The notes under the pieces were generated by a model. It was not told the origin of the DNA, ran no database searches, and was given only the letters and a program-made list of their open reading frames with translations. A stretch of 64,000 nucleotides of DNA. It comes from Williamsia soli. GTDB lineage: Bacteria > Actinomycetota > Actinomycetes > Mycobacteriales > Mycobacteriaceae. Position numbers and translations under genes: made by a program. Shown one piece after another: positions 8,264 to 17,669 of this stretch (position 1 is its first letter; the number at the start of each line of letters is the position of its first letter). The DNA is taken from contig NZ_JAFRDR010000001.1 of assembly GCF_017377795.1 (NCBI RefSeq), positions 806,001 to 870,000 on the forward strand, written 5' to 3'.

Positions 8264-9157
8264 TCACCCCTCGCCCGCGAGCGCGAATCGGCCGTCGGCA
8301 GTGATCTCGGCGAGGCCGTCGACGAGCAGTGAATCCAGTGCGCGGTCGCGCTGCCCGGTGTCCTTGGTCCACACCACGTCGAGCTGATCTCGCGGGACGG
8401 GGATGTCGCTGCCGCGCAACACATCGAGCAGTAGACCACGGACCTGTCGATCGGTGCCGGCGAACTTCTGAACCTTGCGGGCCGGCCCGGAATGCGCAGG
8501 CGACCCCGCTGCCACCCACCGGCAGTCCGTCAGTGGACAGCGCTCGCACCGCGGATTCTTCGCGACACACACGAGTGCGCCGAGCTCCATCAAGGCGGCC
8601 GAGAAACGTGGGGCCCGAGAATCGTCGGGCAGCAGCAGTTGGGCGTCGACGAGATCAGCGCGGGCCGGATTGCCTGGTTCGGCGCGGGCATGAACTGCCC
8701 TGGCGATCACCCTTCGCACATTGGTGTCGACCACCGGAACGGACTGTCCGTATGCGAAACAGGCGATTGCCCGTGCTGTGTAATCGCCGATTCCGGGCAG
8801 GGTCAGCAGCACGTCCACGTCCGAGGGCACCACGTCGCCATGGTCGGCGGCGAGGACCGCGGAACAGGCGTGTAGCCGCATCGCCCGCCGCGGGTAGCCG
8901 AGCTTGCCCCACGCGCGCACCACCTCGCCGACCGGCGCAGCCGCCATGGCCGACGGCACGGGCCACCGCTCGACCCATTGCTCCCAGATGGGCGCCACCC
9001 GCGACACGGGGGTCTGCTGCAGCATGATTTCGCTGATCAAGATGTGCCAGGCGGTCACGCCGTCCCGGCGCCACGGCAGGTCTCGCTCGGCGACGTCGAA
9101 CCAGCCGAGGAGCTTGCCCGGCGCGACCGGATCGGGACGAGGCACAATGTCACCCAT
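8264..9157 (-). CDS. mutY: A/G-specific adenine DNA glycosylase MutY
   Basis: 297 residues. It removes adenine mispaired with 8-oxoguanine. The catalytic Glu is Glu43 (ISEIMLQQT). The helix-hairpin-helix is LLTLPGIGDYTARA (about 117-130), the catalytic Asp is Asp144 (VVDTNVRR), and the 4Fe-4S ligands are Cys197, 204, 207 and 212. Spacing between the last two is four residues, one fewer than in E. coli. The C-terminal NUDIX-like domain is short. The start codon overlaps that of the divergent carbonic anhydrase. Confidence 0.95.
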   Translation of the reverse strand: MGDIVPRPDPVAPGKLLGWFDVAERDLPWRRDGVTAWHILISEIMLQQTPVSRVAPIWEQWVERWPVPSAMAAAPVGEVVRAWGKLGYPRRAMRLHACSAVLAADHGDVVPSDVDVLLTLPGIGDYTARAIACFAYGQSVPVVDTNVRRVIARAVHARAEPGNPARADLVDAQLLLPDDSRAPRFSAALMELGALVCVAKNPRCERCPLTDCRWVAAGSPAHSGPARKVQKFAGTDRQVRGLLLDVLRGSDIPVPRDQLDVVWTKDTGQRDRALDSLLVDGLAEITADGRFALAGEG

Positions 9158-9809
9158 GGCTCAGACAACTCCGGCGCAGGCGTGGACACAGCTGCGCGAA
9201 GGCAATGAACGTTTCGTGGCAGGCAAGTCGGCTCATCCCAGCCAGGGTATCGAGGACCGCCACCGGCTCACCGGCGGCCAGCACCCCAAGGCGGTGCTGT
9301 TCGGTTGCGCCGACTCGCGCGTGGCGGCCGAGATCATCTTCGATCAGGGACTCGGCGACATGTTCGTCATCCGCACGGCCGGTCACGTCATCGACTCGGC
9401 GGTGCTCGGATCGATCGAGTACGCGACCGAGGTGCTCGGCGTGCCGCTCATCGCGATCCTCGGCCACGACAGTTGTGGTGCGGTGCGCGCGACACTCGAC
9501 GCACTCGACGACCTCCAGATCCCCGGCGGCTTCATCCGCGACGTCGTCGAACGCGTGACGCCGAGCATCCTCGCCGGCCGCAGTGAAGGGCTCACCCGCG
9601 TCGACGAGTTCGAGGCGCGCCACGTGAAAGAGACCGGGCGGCTGATGGTCCAGCGCAGTCGCTTCATCGCCGACCGGGTCGAGAAAGGTGAGGTCGGCAT
9701 CGTCGGCCTGACCTACGAACTGGCCGAGGGCAAGGTCCGTCTCCGCGGCACCCTGGGCGACGTCGGCGAAGACACCAGCGACCCGGATACGCCCAGCATC
9801 AACGCGTGA
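9147..9809 (+). CDS. Beta-class carbonic anhydrase
   Basis: 220 residues from ATG 9147, or 217 from ATG 9156. GAGG four bases before 9147 favours the first, although this start lies inside the divergent mutY 5' end. The enzyme interconverts CO2 and bicarbonate. Zinc ligands are the Cys and Asp of FGCADSR and the His and Cys of GHDSCGAV, as in beta-class enzymes. Next to mutY it matches the position of M. tuberculosis Rv3588c (CanB). Confidence 0.92.
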   Translation: MSPMAQTTPAQAWTQLREGNERFVAGKSAHPSQGIEDRHRLTGGQHPKAVLFGCADSRVAAEIIFDQGLGDMFVIRTAGHVIDSAVLGSIEYATEVLGVPLIAILGHDSCGAVRATLDALDDLQIPGGFIRDVVERVTPSILAGRSEGLTRVDEFEARHVKETGRLMVQRSRFIADRVEKGEVGIVGLTYELAEGKVRLRGTLGDVGEDTSDPDTPSINA

Positions 9810-9880
9810 GCTGAGACGCCTGACACTCGCCTAATTGCGACACGCCGCGCGTGGTCAGCCCTTGGGTGACTACCGGCCAC

Positions 9881-9886
9881 TAGCGT
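9881..9886 (+). promoter_or_regulatory. -10 hexamer TAGCGT (leaderless)
   Basis: TANNNT hexamer ending 6 nt before GTG 9893. There is no Shine-Dalgarno sequence in front of the start. Confidence 0.4.
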
Positions 9887-9892
9887 CAGGGT

Positions 9893-10660
9893 GTGCTAGA
9901 TCCTCAGGGCCCTTTGCCACCGGAAATCTACTGGCGCCGACGCGCACTGGCGGTCGGCGTCCTGGTGGTCGTGCTCGCAGTGATCATCGGCCTGATCTTC
10001 TGGGTGACCAGCGACGGCGGTGGCAAGAACACCGCGAACTCCACTGACCTCTCAGGCACCCCCAGTTACGCGCTGCCCTCGGCATACAGCGATCCGTCGG
10101 CATCGGCGTCGGGTGTGCCCGGGGTCAGCGGCGGTTCCGGCGGTGGCGGCGGCGGCGATGTCGCGGCCCCCGGTGAGTCCCCTGCAGCAGGTGAACCGGG
10201 CATCCCCGGCGGCACCCCTGCCGGTGAGACACCGCAACCTGTCCCCGCAAGCGGACTGTGCCCCGACCAGAACATCTCGGTGGTGCTCTACACCGACAAG
10301 CCCGCATACACAGAAGGTGAACAGCCGATCTTCACGATCGCCGTCACCAACGCCGGGCTCTCCGAATGCACGCGGGACGTCGGCAAGGCGATGCAGAGCG
10401 TCACGGTGCTCAACCTCGCAGGCGACCGCCGCATCTGGGCCTCCGGCGACTGCGCACCTGTCGAAGGTGTGAACAACCAGCTGCTCAAACCCGGACAACA
10501 GGTCAAAGACACCATCGACTGGTCCGGCACCACGAGCACCCCCGGTTGCGAGACCCCGCGGCAGCCGGTCGCGCCGGGTTCGTACCAAGCCATTGCGAGG
10601 ATCGGCGAAAAAGCCAGCGCACCCATCACATTCAACGTGGACCGCCCCGCCGCGCAGTAG
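9893..10660 (+). CDS. Single-pass membrane protein, Rv3587c-like
   Basis: 255 residues from a GTG. A short cytoplasmic N-terminus (PLPPEIYWRRR) leads into one membrane helix (about 18-40), then a Gly/Ser/Pro linker (about 45-110) with a Gly-rich run, and a compact extracytoplasmic domain (about 115-255) with four Cys residues. Family position and the PPEIYWRRR motif match M. tuberculosis Rv3587c, a conserved protein of unknown function between canB and disA. Confidence 0.78.
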   Translation: MLDPQGPLPPEIYWRRRALAVGVLVVVLAVIIGLIFWVTSDGGGKNTANSTDLSGTPSYALPSAYSDPSASASGVPGVSGGSGGGGGGDVAAPGESPAAGEPGIPGGTPAGETPQPVPASGLCPDQNISVVLYTDKPAYTEGEQPIFTIAVTNAGLSECTRDVGKAMQSVTVLNLAGDRRIWASGDCAPVEGVNNQLLKPGQQVKDTIDWSGTTSTPGCETPRQPVAPGSYQAIARIGEKASAPITFNVDRPAAQ

Positions 10661-10663
10661 TGT

Positions 10664-10745
10664 TGGCTCGCTCCGCTCGCTTGTCGGTGTGGCCGCCGAT
10701 CGCGAGCTCTTCCTACGTCGACTCAGTCGCTGCGCTCCATCGCTC
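10664..10745. repeat. Dispersed intergenic repeat, copy 1
   Basis: Shares 17 identical bases (TGGCTCGCTCCGCTCGC) and a second 42-bp block (10704-10745, about three mismatches) with 47462-47542. It fills the gap between two convergent genes. A related fragment with the GCTGCGCTCGCT motif recurs at 10788-10805. Confidence 0.75.
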
Positions 10746-10817
10746 CTCCGTCCAGAGCACGCGGGCCACACCTCCCAGGTCCTCGCGTCGCTGCGCTCGC
10801 TCTGACCTTCGGGCGTC

Positions 10818-11900
10818 TCAGTCGAAGCGTTCGATGCTCAGCTCGGCCAGGCGGGAGAGGCCCTCACGGATGTGGCGGGCCCAGATGCTGCCGATGCCTT
10901 CGACGGCTTGTAGATCAGCCGCGGTGGCCGCCAGCAACGCTTGCAGCGTCCCATAGCTACGCACCAGGCGGTCGATGTGCGCGAACTGCAGCCGGGGGAT
11001 CCGTGCGAGCAAGCGGTAGCCGCGGGGGCTCATCGCGATGTCCTGGGCGTCGATCGTGTTGGGATAACCAAAGGCCCGGGCGAGTGCGGTCAGGTCCAGC
11101 AGGTCTTCGTCGGTGAGTTCTTCCACCGCGGCCAACGCCTGCTCGACTTCTTGCGTACTGGCGGGTTCAGGGCTCGCGAAGTAGTCCCGGACCACCAGCT
11201 CTCGCTGAGAGTCGTTGTCGCCCACCAATTCCTCCAGCTGCAGACTGAGCTGACGGCCGTTGACACCGAGTTCGAGGACGTAGTGCTGGATCTCGTCGCG
11301 AACCCGCCGGACCATCTCCAGGCGCTGCACGACGGTCATGGCGTCGCGCAGCGTCACGTAGTCCTCGATCTCCGATCGCGACAGCTGTGCGCTGACCTCG
11401 TCGAGGCGGGTCTTGTACCGCTCCAGGGTTGCCACCGCCAGGTTCGCGCGGGAGAGGATCGCGTCCGAACCCTCGACGACGTAACGGATCCCGGCGACAT
11501 AGGCGCTCACGATCGACATCGACGCGCTGACCGAGATGACGGGATAACCGGTCTGGATCGCGGTCCGCTCGGCCGATCGGTGCCGGGTTCCGGACTCCTC
11601 GGTGGGAATTGACGGATCGGGGACGAGTTGCACGTTGGCGCGCACGATTCGGCTCCCGTCGGTGGACAGCACCACCGCACCGTCCATCTTCGAGAGCTCG
11701 CGAAGCCGGGTCGGGGCGAACGCGACGTCGAGGTGGAAGCCGCCGGCGCAGATGCGTTCGACCTCGGGATCGTGTCCGATGACGATCAGGGCACCGGTAC
11801 GGCCGCGCAGGATACGTTCGAGGCCGTCTCGCAACGGGGTGCCGGGCGCCAGCCGGGCAATCGTCGTGCGAAGCAGGTCCGAGGCCGGAACCTCAGCCAT
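10818..11900 (-). CDS. disA: Diadenylate cyclase / DNA-integrity scanning protein DisA
   Basis: 360 residues. It makes cyclic di-AMP from two ATP. The DAC domain is at about 1-145 with catalytic DGA (73-75) and GTRHRSA (104-110). A linker follows, then a C-terminal helix-hairpin-helix DNA-binding region (about 295-350, [15 protein letters not shown]). ATG 11900 was chosen because AAAGG lies about 7 nt upstream and the known DisA N-terminus aligns here; two upstream ATGs add unrelated residues. As in mycobacteria it neighbours radA, though a thioesterase gene lies between them here. Confidence 0.95.
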   Translation of the reverse strand: MAEVPASDLLRTTIARLAPGTPLRDGLERILRGRTGALIVIGHDPEVERICAGGFHLDVAFAPTRLRELSKMDGAVVLSTDGSRIVRANVQLVPDPSIPTEESGTRHRSAERTAIQTGYPVISVSASMSIVSAYVAGIRYVVEGSDAILSRANLAVATLERYKTRLDEVSAQLSRSEIEDYVTLRDAMTVVQRLEMVRRVRDEIQHYVLELGVNGRQLSLQLEELVGDNDSQRELVVRDYFASPEPASTQEVEQALAAVEELTDEDLLDLTALARAFGYPNTIDAQDIAMSPRGYRLLARIPRLQFAHIDRLVRSYGTLQALLAATAADLQAVEGIGSIWARHIREGLSRLAELSIERFD

Positions 11901-11933
11901 GAGGCGCCTTTCTGTCATGAAGCAGGTGGAGAC

Positions 11934-11939
11934 TAGATT
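11934..11939 (+). promoter_or_regulatory. -10 box TAGATT (leaderless thioesterase gene)
   Basis: TAGATT ends 8 nt before GTG 11948. Only 47 bp separate the start from that of divergent disA. Confidence 0.45.
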
Positions 11940-11947
11940 AGCTGTCT

Positions 11948-12514
11948 GTGAAAACCTCTTTCGTGTTGCCCGACGACCTGGTCCCCTCACAGCGCTCGCC
12001 GAAGGCTCCTGCGGCGGGTGGGGCAGTGCGGGCGCACAACCCGATGTGCTTCGGATGCGGAGAGGATGCGCCGACCGGTCTGCAGCTCAAGGCCGTTGCA
12101 GGCGAAGGGGTCAACCTCACCGCTCGCATGCAGGTCGAGGCACGTTTCGAAGGCGGACCCGGGGTGATCCACGGCGGCATTCTCTCGACCGCGTTCGACG
12201 AGGCAATGGGCCTGGCGCAGTGGATGGTCGGCGCAATCGCGGTGACCGCCCATCTCGAGATCGACTTCGCGAAGCCGATACCGATCGGCAGCGAGCTGCG
12301 CATCGAGGCCGAATGCATCGGTGAGGTCCGTCGCAAGCTGTACACCCGCGCGGTTGCGTACCTGGGCGACGACACGGAACCGGTCGGGGCCGCCCACGCG
12401 CTCTTCATCAAGATCAAGCCACTCGAGCACTACAAGGACAGTTTTGCCGCCAGCAGTGCCGCGGACTTCTATGCCGACAAGGTGGCCCGCAGAGAACGAA
12501 GCGGCGGAGCCTAG
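11948..12514 (+). CDS. PaaI-type hotdog thioesterase
   Basis: 188 residues. A CFGCG motif near residue 35 precedes a hotdog domain with the catalytic-helix region [17 protein letters not shown] (about 77-93), typical of acyl-CoA thioesterases of the PaaI/4HBT superfamily. GTG start with a TAGATT -10 box just upstream. It is inserted between disA and radA, which are adjacent in M. tuberculosis as I recall. The substrate is unknown. Confidence 0.85.
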   Translation: MKTSFVLPDDLVPSQRSPKAPAAGGAVRAHNPMCFGCGEDAPTGLQLKAVAGEGVNLTARMQVEARFEGGPGVIHGGILSTAFDEAMGLAQWMVGAIAVTAHLEIDFAKPIPIGSELRIEAECIGEVRRKLYTRAVAYLGDDTEPVGAAHALFIKIKPLEHYKDSFAASSAADFYADKVARRERSGGA

Positions 12515-12527
12515 AGGAAGCCACACA

Positions 12528-13925
12528 CTAGAACGAGTAGGGGCTCGAGGGGCCCCTGAGGGCGACGCGCATAGCGGTCTGCAGATCAGCGACCTGGGTG
12601 ATCTTTATGCCGGAGGGAAGATCGAGTGATCCGGCCGGGACGATGGCGTGTTTGAAGCCCAGCCGCTTCGCCTCTGCCACCCGCCGACCTACCCCCGCGA
12701 CGCGGCGCACCTCACCGGCGAGACCGATCTCGCCGAGCGCGACCATCGACCCGGGCAGTGACCGCTCGGCGAGGATGGAACTGAGAGCGAGCGCGACGGC
12801 GAGGTCTGCGGCGGGTTCGCTGATCTTCATGCCCCCGACAGTCGCGACGTAGACGTCCTGATCGAACGTCGGGAGATTGGCGCGGGCGGCGCAGACCGCC
12901 AAAATCATTGCCACTCTTGCCGAATCGATACCGACGACGGCGCGGCGCGGGTTGGCCAGGCTCGACTTCGAGACCAGCGCCTGCACCTCTCCGAGCAGTG
13001 GCCGCTTGCCGTCCATCGCCACGGTGATCGCAGTGCCCGCCACACCGATGTCGCGGTGGTGCAGGAACAATTCGGACGGATCTGTGACCTCGTGGATGCC
13101 GTCTTCGCGCTGTTCGAAACAGCCGACCTCATCGGCCGACCCGAACCGGTTCTTGATCCCGCGGACCATCCGCAGGGTCGAGTGCTTGTCTCCCTCGAAG
13201 GACAGGACCACGTCGACGAGGTGCTCGAGGGACCTCGGCCCGGCTACGGTGCCGTCTTTGGTGACATGCCCGACGAGGACGACGGCGATACCAGAGTTCT
13301 TCGCCAGTGACGTCAGAGCGGTTGTGACAGCGCGGATCTGGGTGACTCCACCGTTGACGCCATCGACGCTCTGCGCGACCATCGTCTGGACGGAGTCGAC
13401 GATCATCAGCGAGGGCATGACGGCCTCGGCGTGGCCGAGGACAGCGCCGAGATCGGATTCGGCGGCGAGGTAGATCTCGTCGTGGACGGCTCCGGTGCGT
13501 TCGGCGCGCAGACGCACCTGTCCCGCGGATTCTTCGCCGGTGACGTAGAGGGCGCGCCTGCCCTGTAGTGCCCACTGCTTGACCGCCTCGAGCAGCAGCG
13601 TGGACTTGCCGACACCGGGTTCCCCGGCGAGCAGTAGCACCGACCCGGGGACGATCCCTTTGCCCAGAACACGATCCAGCTCACCGATACCGGTGGAGAA
13701 GGCCGCCGCATTGGTGGCGTCGATCTGGGACATCGGCCGCGCAGGCGTGCCGGGAACCGTTGCAAGCGTGGGCGATTTGCCGCCGCCGATCCCGGAGGTA
13801 CCGGCAGCGATGGTCGCGACCTCGCCTACCGAACCCCACTCGCCGCAATCAGGGCAACGTCCAAGCCATTTCGCGACCTGATAGCCACACGCGCTACACC
13901 GGTACGTTGCTTTGGTCTTGGCCAC
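12528..13925 (-). CDS. radA: DNA repair protein RadA
   Basis: 465 residues. It is a RecA-like branch-migration ATPase. The N-terminal zinc finger uses Cys10, 13, 24 and 27. The Walker A motif is GEPGVGKST (101-109), the RadA-specific motif is KNRFG (near 258), and a C-terminal Lon-like domain follows (about 285-455). It starts at a GTG with a TAGAGT -10 hexamer 6 nt upstream, suggesting a leaderless message separate from lpqE. Confidence 0.96.
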   Translation of the reverse strand: MAKTKATYRCSACGYQVAKWLGRCPDCGEWGSVGEVATIAAGTSGIGGGKSPTLATVPGTPARPMSQIDATNAAAFSTGIGELDRVLGKGIVPGSVLLLAGEPGVGKSTLLLEAVKQWALQGRRALYVTGEESAGQVRLRAERTGAVHDEIYLAAESDLGAVLGHAEAVMPSLMIVDSVQTMVAQSVDGVNGGVTQIRAVTTALTSLAKNSGIAVVLVGHVTKDGTVAGPRSLEHLVDVVLSFEGDKHSTLRMVRGIKNRFGSADEVGCFEQREDGIHEVTDPSELFLHHRDIGVAGTAITVAMDGKRPLLGEVQALVSKSSLANPRRAVVGIDSARVAMILAVCAARANLPTFDQDVYVATVGGMKISEPAADLAVALALSSILAERSLPGSMVALGEIGLAGEVRRVAGVGRRVAEAKRLGFKHAIVPAGSLDLPSGIKITQVADLQTAMRVALRGPSSPYSF

Positions 13926-13931
13926 CGGGCA

Positions 13932-13937
13932 ACTCTA
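13932..13937 (-). promoter_or_regulatory. -10 box TAGAGT of radA (leaderless)
   Basis: TAGAGT on the minus strand ends 6 nt before the radA GTG at 13925. Confidence 0.5.
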
Positions 13938-13962
13938 GCGGCGCCGTCCGACAACCCGGAAA

Positions 13963-14013
13963 TGGTGGCTTCTGGCGACACCCACCTGGGGAAATAATCG
14001 CCAGAACCCACCA
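13963..14013. repeat. 51-bp palindromic dispersed element, copy 1
   Basis: Arms 13963-13978 and 13998-14013 are inverted repeats with one mismatch (arm core TTCTGGCG). The centre holds CCCACCTGGGGAAA. A second copy of identical length and architecture lies at 61791-61841, with 43 of 51 bases identical. It sits between lpqE and radA and could also act as a terminator for lpqE. Confidence 0.85.
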
Positions 14014-14024
14014 AGATCGGAGTG

Positions 14025-14678
14025 CTAGTGGGCTTCGCCCTCAGCCTCTTCGACCCCGCGCGGATGGTCCTGGCGCGGGAGGATGGCACCGGCGTCGACC
14101 GGGACGGAGATGGTGGTCTCGCCGGCCTTCTCGAAGTCGAAGACCATCGGGACGGTCAGGCCGGGCGTCAGGCTCGGCGGTGCGCCGGTCACGGTGACGG
14201 TGATGCGCTCTTCGCTGGGGTCTGTCGGCTCGTTGCTCGTGGTGAGCAGCAGCGCGGGCTCGCCGGCGCGCAGGGACTGGTTGGGTCCGATCGTCCTGCG
14301 GCCTTCGATCTCGACCTGACCGCTGCCGTCGGCGAACGAGATGCCTTCGAGCGTGTCGGTGGTGTCGGGGCTGCCATTGGAGATCAGGAAAGCCATCTCC
14401 AGGGGTCCGCCGTCGACGAACGCCTGAGTGCTGCCGTCCTTCGGGAAGACGATGTGTACATCACGGAGTGCCAGAGGTCCGGCGTCGATTTCGTTGCCGT
14501 TGATCGCGGGGGCCTGGTCGGCCGTCTGCGCGATCTGCCCGGCGCCGCACGCGGTGGTGCCGATCAGCAGGCCTGACGCGATGGTTGCGGCGGCCACTGC
14601 CGAGACGAATCGACTGCGCCGGACGTTCCGCAGCGACCGAGAACCCGTGGGTTGGGCCGAAACTTTCTGCACTGACAC
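14025..14678 (-). CDS. lpqE: LpqE-like lipoprotein
   Basis: 217 residues from a GTG preceded by GGAGG at 7 nt; a longer frame upstream lacks a signal. The signal peptide has an Arg-rich n-region and a lipobox ending at Cys44 (TTACGAG). The exported part is a beta-rich domain without enzymatic motifs. Its position next to radA and disA corresponds to lpqE in M. tuberculosis. Function is unknown. Confidence 0.82.
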   Translation of the reverse strand: MSVQKVSAQPTGSRSLRNVRRSRFVSAVAAATIASGLLIGTTACGAGQIAQTADQAPAINGNEIDAGPLALRDVHIVFPKDGSTQAFVDGGPLEMAFLISNGSPDTTDTLEGISFADGSGQVEIEGRRTIGPNQSLRAGEPALLLTTSNEPTDPSEERITVTVTGAPPSLTPGLTVPMVFDFEKAGETTISVPVDAGAILPRQDHPRGVEEAEGEAH

Positions 14679-14899
14679 CGGTTTTCCTCCGAGGTAGGTC
14701 CTGATGCAACGCGCGCCCTGTCCCGGTTCGGTCGCCGGGAGATCCCGGTGCGTCCGAACACACAGTGCGTGCACTACGGAGCGTAGTGGGCGTTGCCCGG
14801 GAAAGTCTGTCCGGGTCGTGAAATCGATGCATTTTCGTCTTTCGCCCGGTCTGCGGCTCGTTGCTGACCTCGGTTGGTTCGTTCTCCGACCGAAGAGGC

Positions 14900-15838
14900 A
14901 TGATGATTCTCATGAACGAGAATGTCACTACCGAGATCGTGTCGTCGTCGCGCGTGACGTTGAGCAGCCGCAGCTTCGCCTCCGACTTCGGTCTCGCCTC
15001 GTTCCAGCCGACCCGTGAGCGCTCGTTGATGCGCAGCGAGTTCACCGACAAGATGCGGTCGCCGGCCGGCACCGCCTCGCTGGGCTTCCTGCTGACGTTG
15101 GTCGACTACGTGACCTCGGATCCGGCATTGTCGGTCTCCGCACCCGATTGGACTGCCACCCAGAATCTGTCGTTGCACGCTTCGGAAGCTGTGCGGAAAG
15201 GTCCGGTCCTGATCGACAGCAACCTCGTACGGGTCGGCAAGAAGGCGGTCGTGGTGTCCGCCGACGTGTACGACGGACGCGGTATGACCGATCTCGGTGA
15301 GTTCGCGCGGGCGATCGACGGCGCTGCAGCGTCGGGGGAGGGGCCGGTTCTCGCCGGCCGGGCGCTGGTGACCTTCGTCCGATTGCCTCGGACCGCGGCG
15401 ACCGGCGCCGACGACTACAAACCCGAGGAATGGATCGGCAAACTCCGCGAGCGCGACATCGAACCTGTTGAAGGGGACATCTACTCCCGTCTGGGGATGC
15501 GGGTCGTCGACCCGGCGGCCGGGATCATCGAACTCGACCTCTCGCCCTTTGTCGCCAACATGATCGGCACCATCCAGGGCGGTGCTCAGGCGCTGCTCGT
15601 CGAGGCGGCAGCGCACGCGATACGCCCGGGATTCGTCGCGACGGACATGCAGTTGCACTACCTCTCACAGGTGCGGGTCGGACCGGCGAGGTCGTACGCC
15701 GACGTGGTCCGTGACGCGAGCGATCACTGCGTCGTGAACATCGGTCTGGTCGATGCCGGCGACGGCGGCCGGCTACTCGCGTTGACGACGGTCACCATGC
15801 GGGGTTCAGCGGGCTTGGACAAGCGTGTGGACAGGTGA
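14900..15838 (+). CDS. Double-hotdog thioesterase-like protein
   Basis: 312 residues from ATG 14900; ATGs at 14903 and 14912 are also in frame. AGAGG lies too close for the first, so 14912 may be real. Two hotdog halves are visible: residues about 25-160 and 185-312. The second carries the PaaI-type motif GTIQGGAQALLVEAAA. It is likely an acyl-CoA thioesterase or binding protein, divergent from lpqE. Substrate unknown. Confidence 0.75.
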   Translation: MMILMNENVTTEIVSSSRVTLSSRSFASDFGLASFQPTRERSLMRSEFTDKMRSPAGTASLGFLLTLVDYVTSDPALSVSAPDWTATQNLSLHASEAVRKGPVLIDSNLVRVGKKAVVVSADVYDGRGMTDLGEFARAIDGAAASGEGPVLAGRALVTFVRLPRTAATGADDYKPEEWIGKLRERDIEPVEGDIYSRLGMRVVDPAAGIIELDLSPFVANMIGTIQGGAQALLVEAAAHAIRPGFVATDMQLHYLSQVRVGPARSYADVVRDASDHCVVNIGLVDAGDGGRLLALTTVTMRGSAGLDKRVDR

Positions 15839-15988
15839 CCGATCGACGACCGGCGCCTAGCCTCATCCGGTTCGTCGGCGGCTTGGTTCGGGCTATGTGC
15901 CAGCACACTTTTCAGGTGCCGTCAAGGTTTGCGAAACCGCTGGTATGCCGCTGACCTGCACCGTTGGCTGATGACTTGGAACGTCCCG

Positions 15989-15997
15989 TGCTAGACT
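15989..15997 (+). promoter_or_regulatory. Extended -10 promoter of carD
   Basis: TGCTAGACT is an extended -10 element (TGn plus TAGACT) about 27 bp before the TTG start. No good -35 is seen at 17 bp, as expected for an extended -10 promoter. Confidence 0.5.
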
Positions 15998-16023
15998 GGG
16001 CAAATCGAAAGGGGCATGGAACA

Positions 16024-16512
16024 TTGAATTTCAAAGTTGGTGACACCGTTGTCTACCCCCATCACGGTGCCGCACTGGTCGAAGACATTGTGACCCGAAC
16101 CATCAAGGGCGAGGCCGTCGAGTACCTCGTTTTGAAGGTGGCCGATGGTGACATGACAGTTCAGATTCCATCCACGAAGCTCGAGTACGTGGGTGTCCGC
16201 GACGTCGTCGGGGAAGAAGGACTGGGCAAGGTCTTCGACGTCCTCCGGGCGCCGCACACCGAGGAGCCCACGAACTGGGCGCGTCGGTTCAAGGCCAACC
16301 AGGAGAAGCTCATCTCGGGTGACATCATCAAGGTGGCCGAGATCGTGCGTGACCTGTGGCGTCGCGAGCAGGATCGGGGATTGTCCGCAGGTGAGAAGCG
16401 GATGCTGACCCGCGCTCGCCGTGTTCTGGTCGACGAGCTCTCGTTGGCACAGAACACCAACGACGAGAAAGCCTCCATCATCCTCGATGAGGTTCTCGCC
16501 GCCGCTTCCTGA
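16024..16512 (+). CDS. carD: RNA polymerase-binding transcription factor CarD
   Basis: 162 residues from a TTG start. The encoded (M)[19 protein letters not shown] aligns with the known CarD N-terminus and gives exactly the M. tuberculosis CarD length. AAAGGGG lies about 9 nt upstream. A further in-frame start 60 nt upstream adds residues absent from the family. CarD binds the RNAP beta subunit through its N-terminal domain (1-55) and stabilises the open complex with its C-terminal DNA-binding domain, including the Trp in DLWRREQ. It is first in the carD-ispD-ispF-cysS-methyltransferase run. Confidence 0.96.
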   Translation: MNFKVGDTVVYPHHGAALVEDIVTRTIKGEAVEYLVLKVADGDMTVQIPSTKLEYVGVRDVVGEEGLGKVFDVLRAPHTEEPTNWARRFKANQEKLISGDIIKVAEIVRDLWRREQDRGLSAGEKRMLTRARRVLVDELSLAQNTNDEKASIILDEVLAAAS

Positions 16513-16531
16513 CCGAAGCAGCAAGGTTCTG

Positions 16532-17197
16532 GTGTCTACAGTCGCGTTGATCCCGGCCGCCGGCCGCGGAGAGCGGCTCGGCGCGGGACTTCCCAAAGCT
16601 TTCGTCGACCTCGCCGGTCACAGCATGTTGCATCACGCAGTGCGTGGTGCGCAGGCCAGCGGGGTCGTCGACGCATTGGTTCTCTCTGTACCGCTCGACC
16701 TCGTCGAGCAGGTGCAATCTCAATTCCCCGAGGTGATCGTGGTCGCCGGCGGTGCGGAGCGCTCAGACTCCGTACGTGCGGCCCTGGCTGCGGCACCTGC
16801 GTCCGACGTGGTGCTCGTCCATGACGCTGCCCGCGCTCTGACCCCTCCTTCTCTTTTTGCCGACGTCGTTGCGGCCGTGACGGCCGGCGCCCCCGCGGTC
16901 GTGCCCGGGTTGCCCGTCGTCGACACCATCAAGTCCGTCGATCCCGCAGGTGCGGTGACCGGCACGGTGGACCGCGGCCCTCTCCGGGCAGTACAGACGC
17001 CGCAGGGGTTCGACGCCGCCATGCTCGACGCCGCATACGCCGCAGCGAGTGCCGACTTCACCGATGACGCCGGTCTCGTCGAGGCGCAGGGCATCCCGGT
17101 GCAGGTCATCCCCGGCGATCCGCTGGCGTTCAAGATCACCACGCCGTGGGACCTGCGGCTCGCGACGTGGCTGCTGCACGAACGGGCCCGTGCATGA
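16532..17197 (+). CDS. ispD: 2-C-methyl-D-erythritol 4-phosphate cytidylyltransferase IspD
   Basis: 221 residues. It couples CTP to MEP in the non-mevalonate isoprenoid pathway. The nucleotide-binding motif is [13 protein letters not shown] at the N-terminus, and conserved VHDAAR and TPQGF motifs are present. GTG start with AAGG 5 nt upstream, 19 bp after carD. The stop overlaps the ispF start by ATGA. Confidence 0.94.
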   Translation: MSTVALIPAAGRGERLGAGLPKAFVDLAGHSMLHHAVRGAQASGVVDALVLSVPLDLVEQVQSQFPEVIVVAGGAERSDSVRAALAAAPASDVVLVHDAARALTPPSLFADVVAAVTAGAPAVVPGLPVVDTIKSVDPAGAVTGTVDRGPLRAVQTPQGFDAAMLDAAYAAASADFTDDAGLVEAQGIPVQVIPGDPLAFKITTPWDLRLATWLLHERARA

Positions 17198-17658
17198 GGG
17201 TTGGTATCGGGACCGACGTGCACCCGATCGCCGTGGGCAAACCGTGCGCGATGGCAGGGTTGTTGTTTCCCGACGACGACGGCTGCGAGGGCCACTCCGA
17301 CGGCGACGTGGCTGCTCACGCCCTGTGCGACGCGCTGCTCTCCGCTGCCGGACTCGGCGACCTTGGGTCGGTGTTCGGTACCGGCAGGCCGGAATGGGAC
17401 GGGGTCAGTGGCGCCGCGATGCTCACGCACGTCCGGGAGCTCTTCGACGCAGCCGGATTCAGATTGGGTAACGCTGCTGTCCAGGTCATCGGTAATCGCC
17501 CCAAGATCGGCCCTCGGCGCGCCGAGGCCCAGCACGTTCTCGGGGAGTTGCTCGGCGGACCGGTTTCGGTATCCGCCACCACCACCGACGGTCTGGGTTT
17601 GACCGGCCGCGGTGAGGGGATCGCTGCCGTGGCCACAGCCCTGCTACTCGACAAGTAG
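17194..17658 (+). CDS. ispF: 2-C-methyl-D-erythritol 2,4-cyclodiphosphate synthase IspF
   Basis: 154 residues. It forms the cyclic diphosphate in the MEP pathway. Metal ligands are Asp8 and His10 (GTDVHPI) and His42. The [17 protein letters not shown] and [15 protein letters not shown] motifs are intact. ATG overlaps the ispD stop, so the pair is translationally coupled. Confidence 0.96.
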   Translation: MRVGIGTDVHPIAVGKPCAMAGLLFPDDDGCEGHSDGDVAAHALCDALLSAAGLGDLGSVFGTGRPEWDGVSGAAMLTHVRELFDAAGFRLGNAAVQVIGNRPKIGPRRAEAQHVLGELLGGPVSVSATTTDGLGLTGRGEGIAAVATALLLDK

Positions 17659-17669
17659 GATTGCGGATC

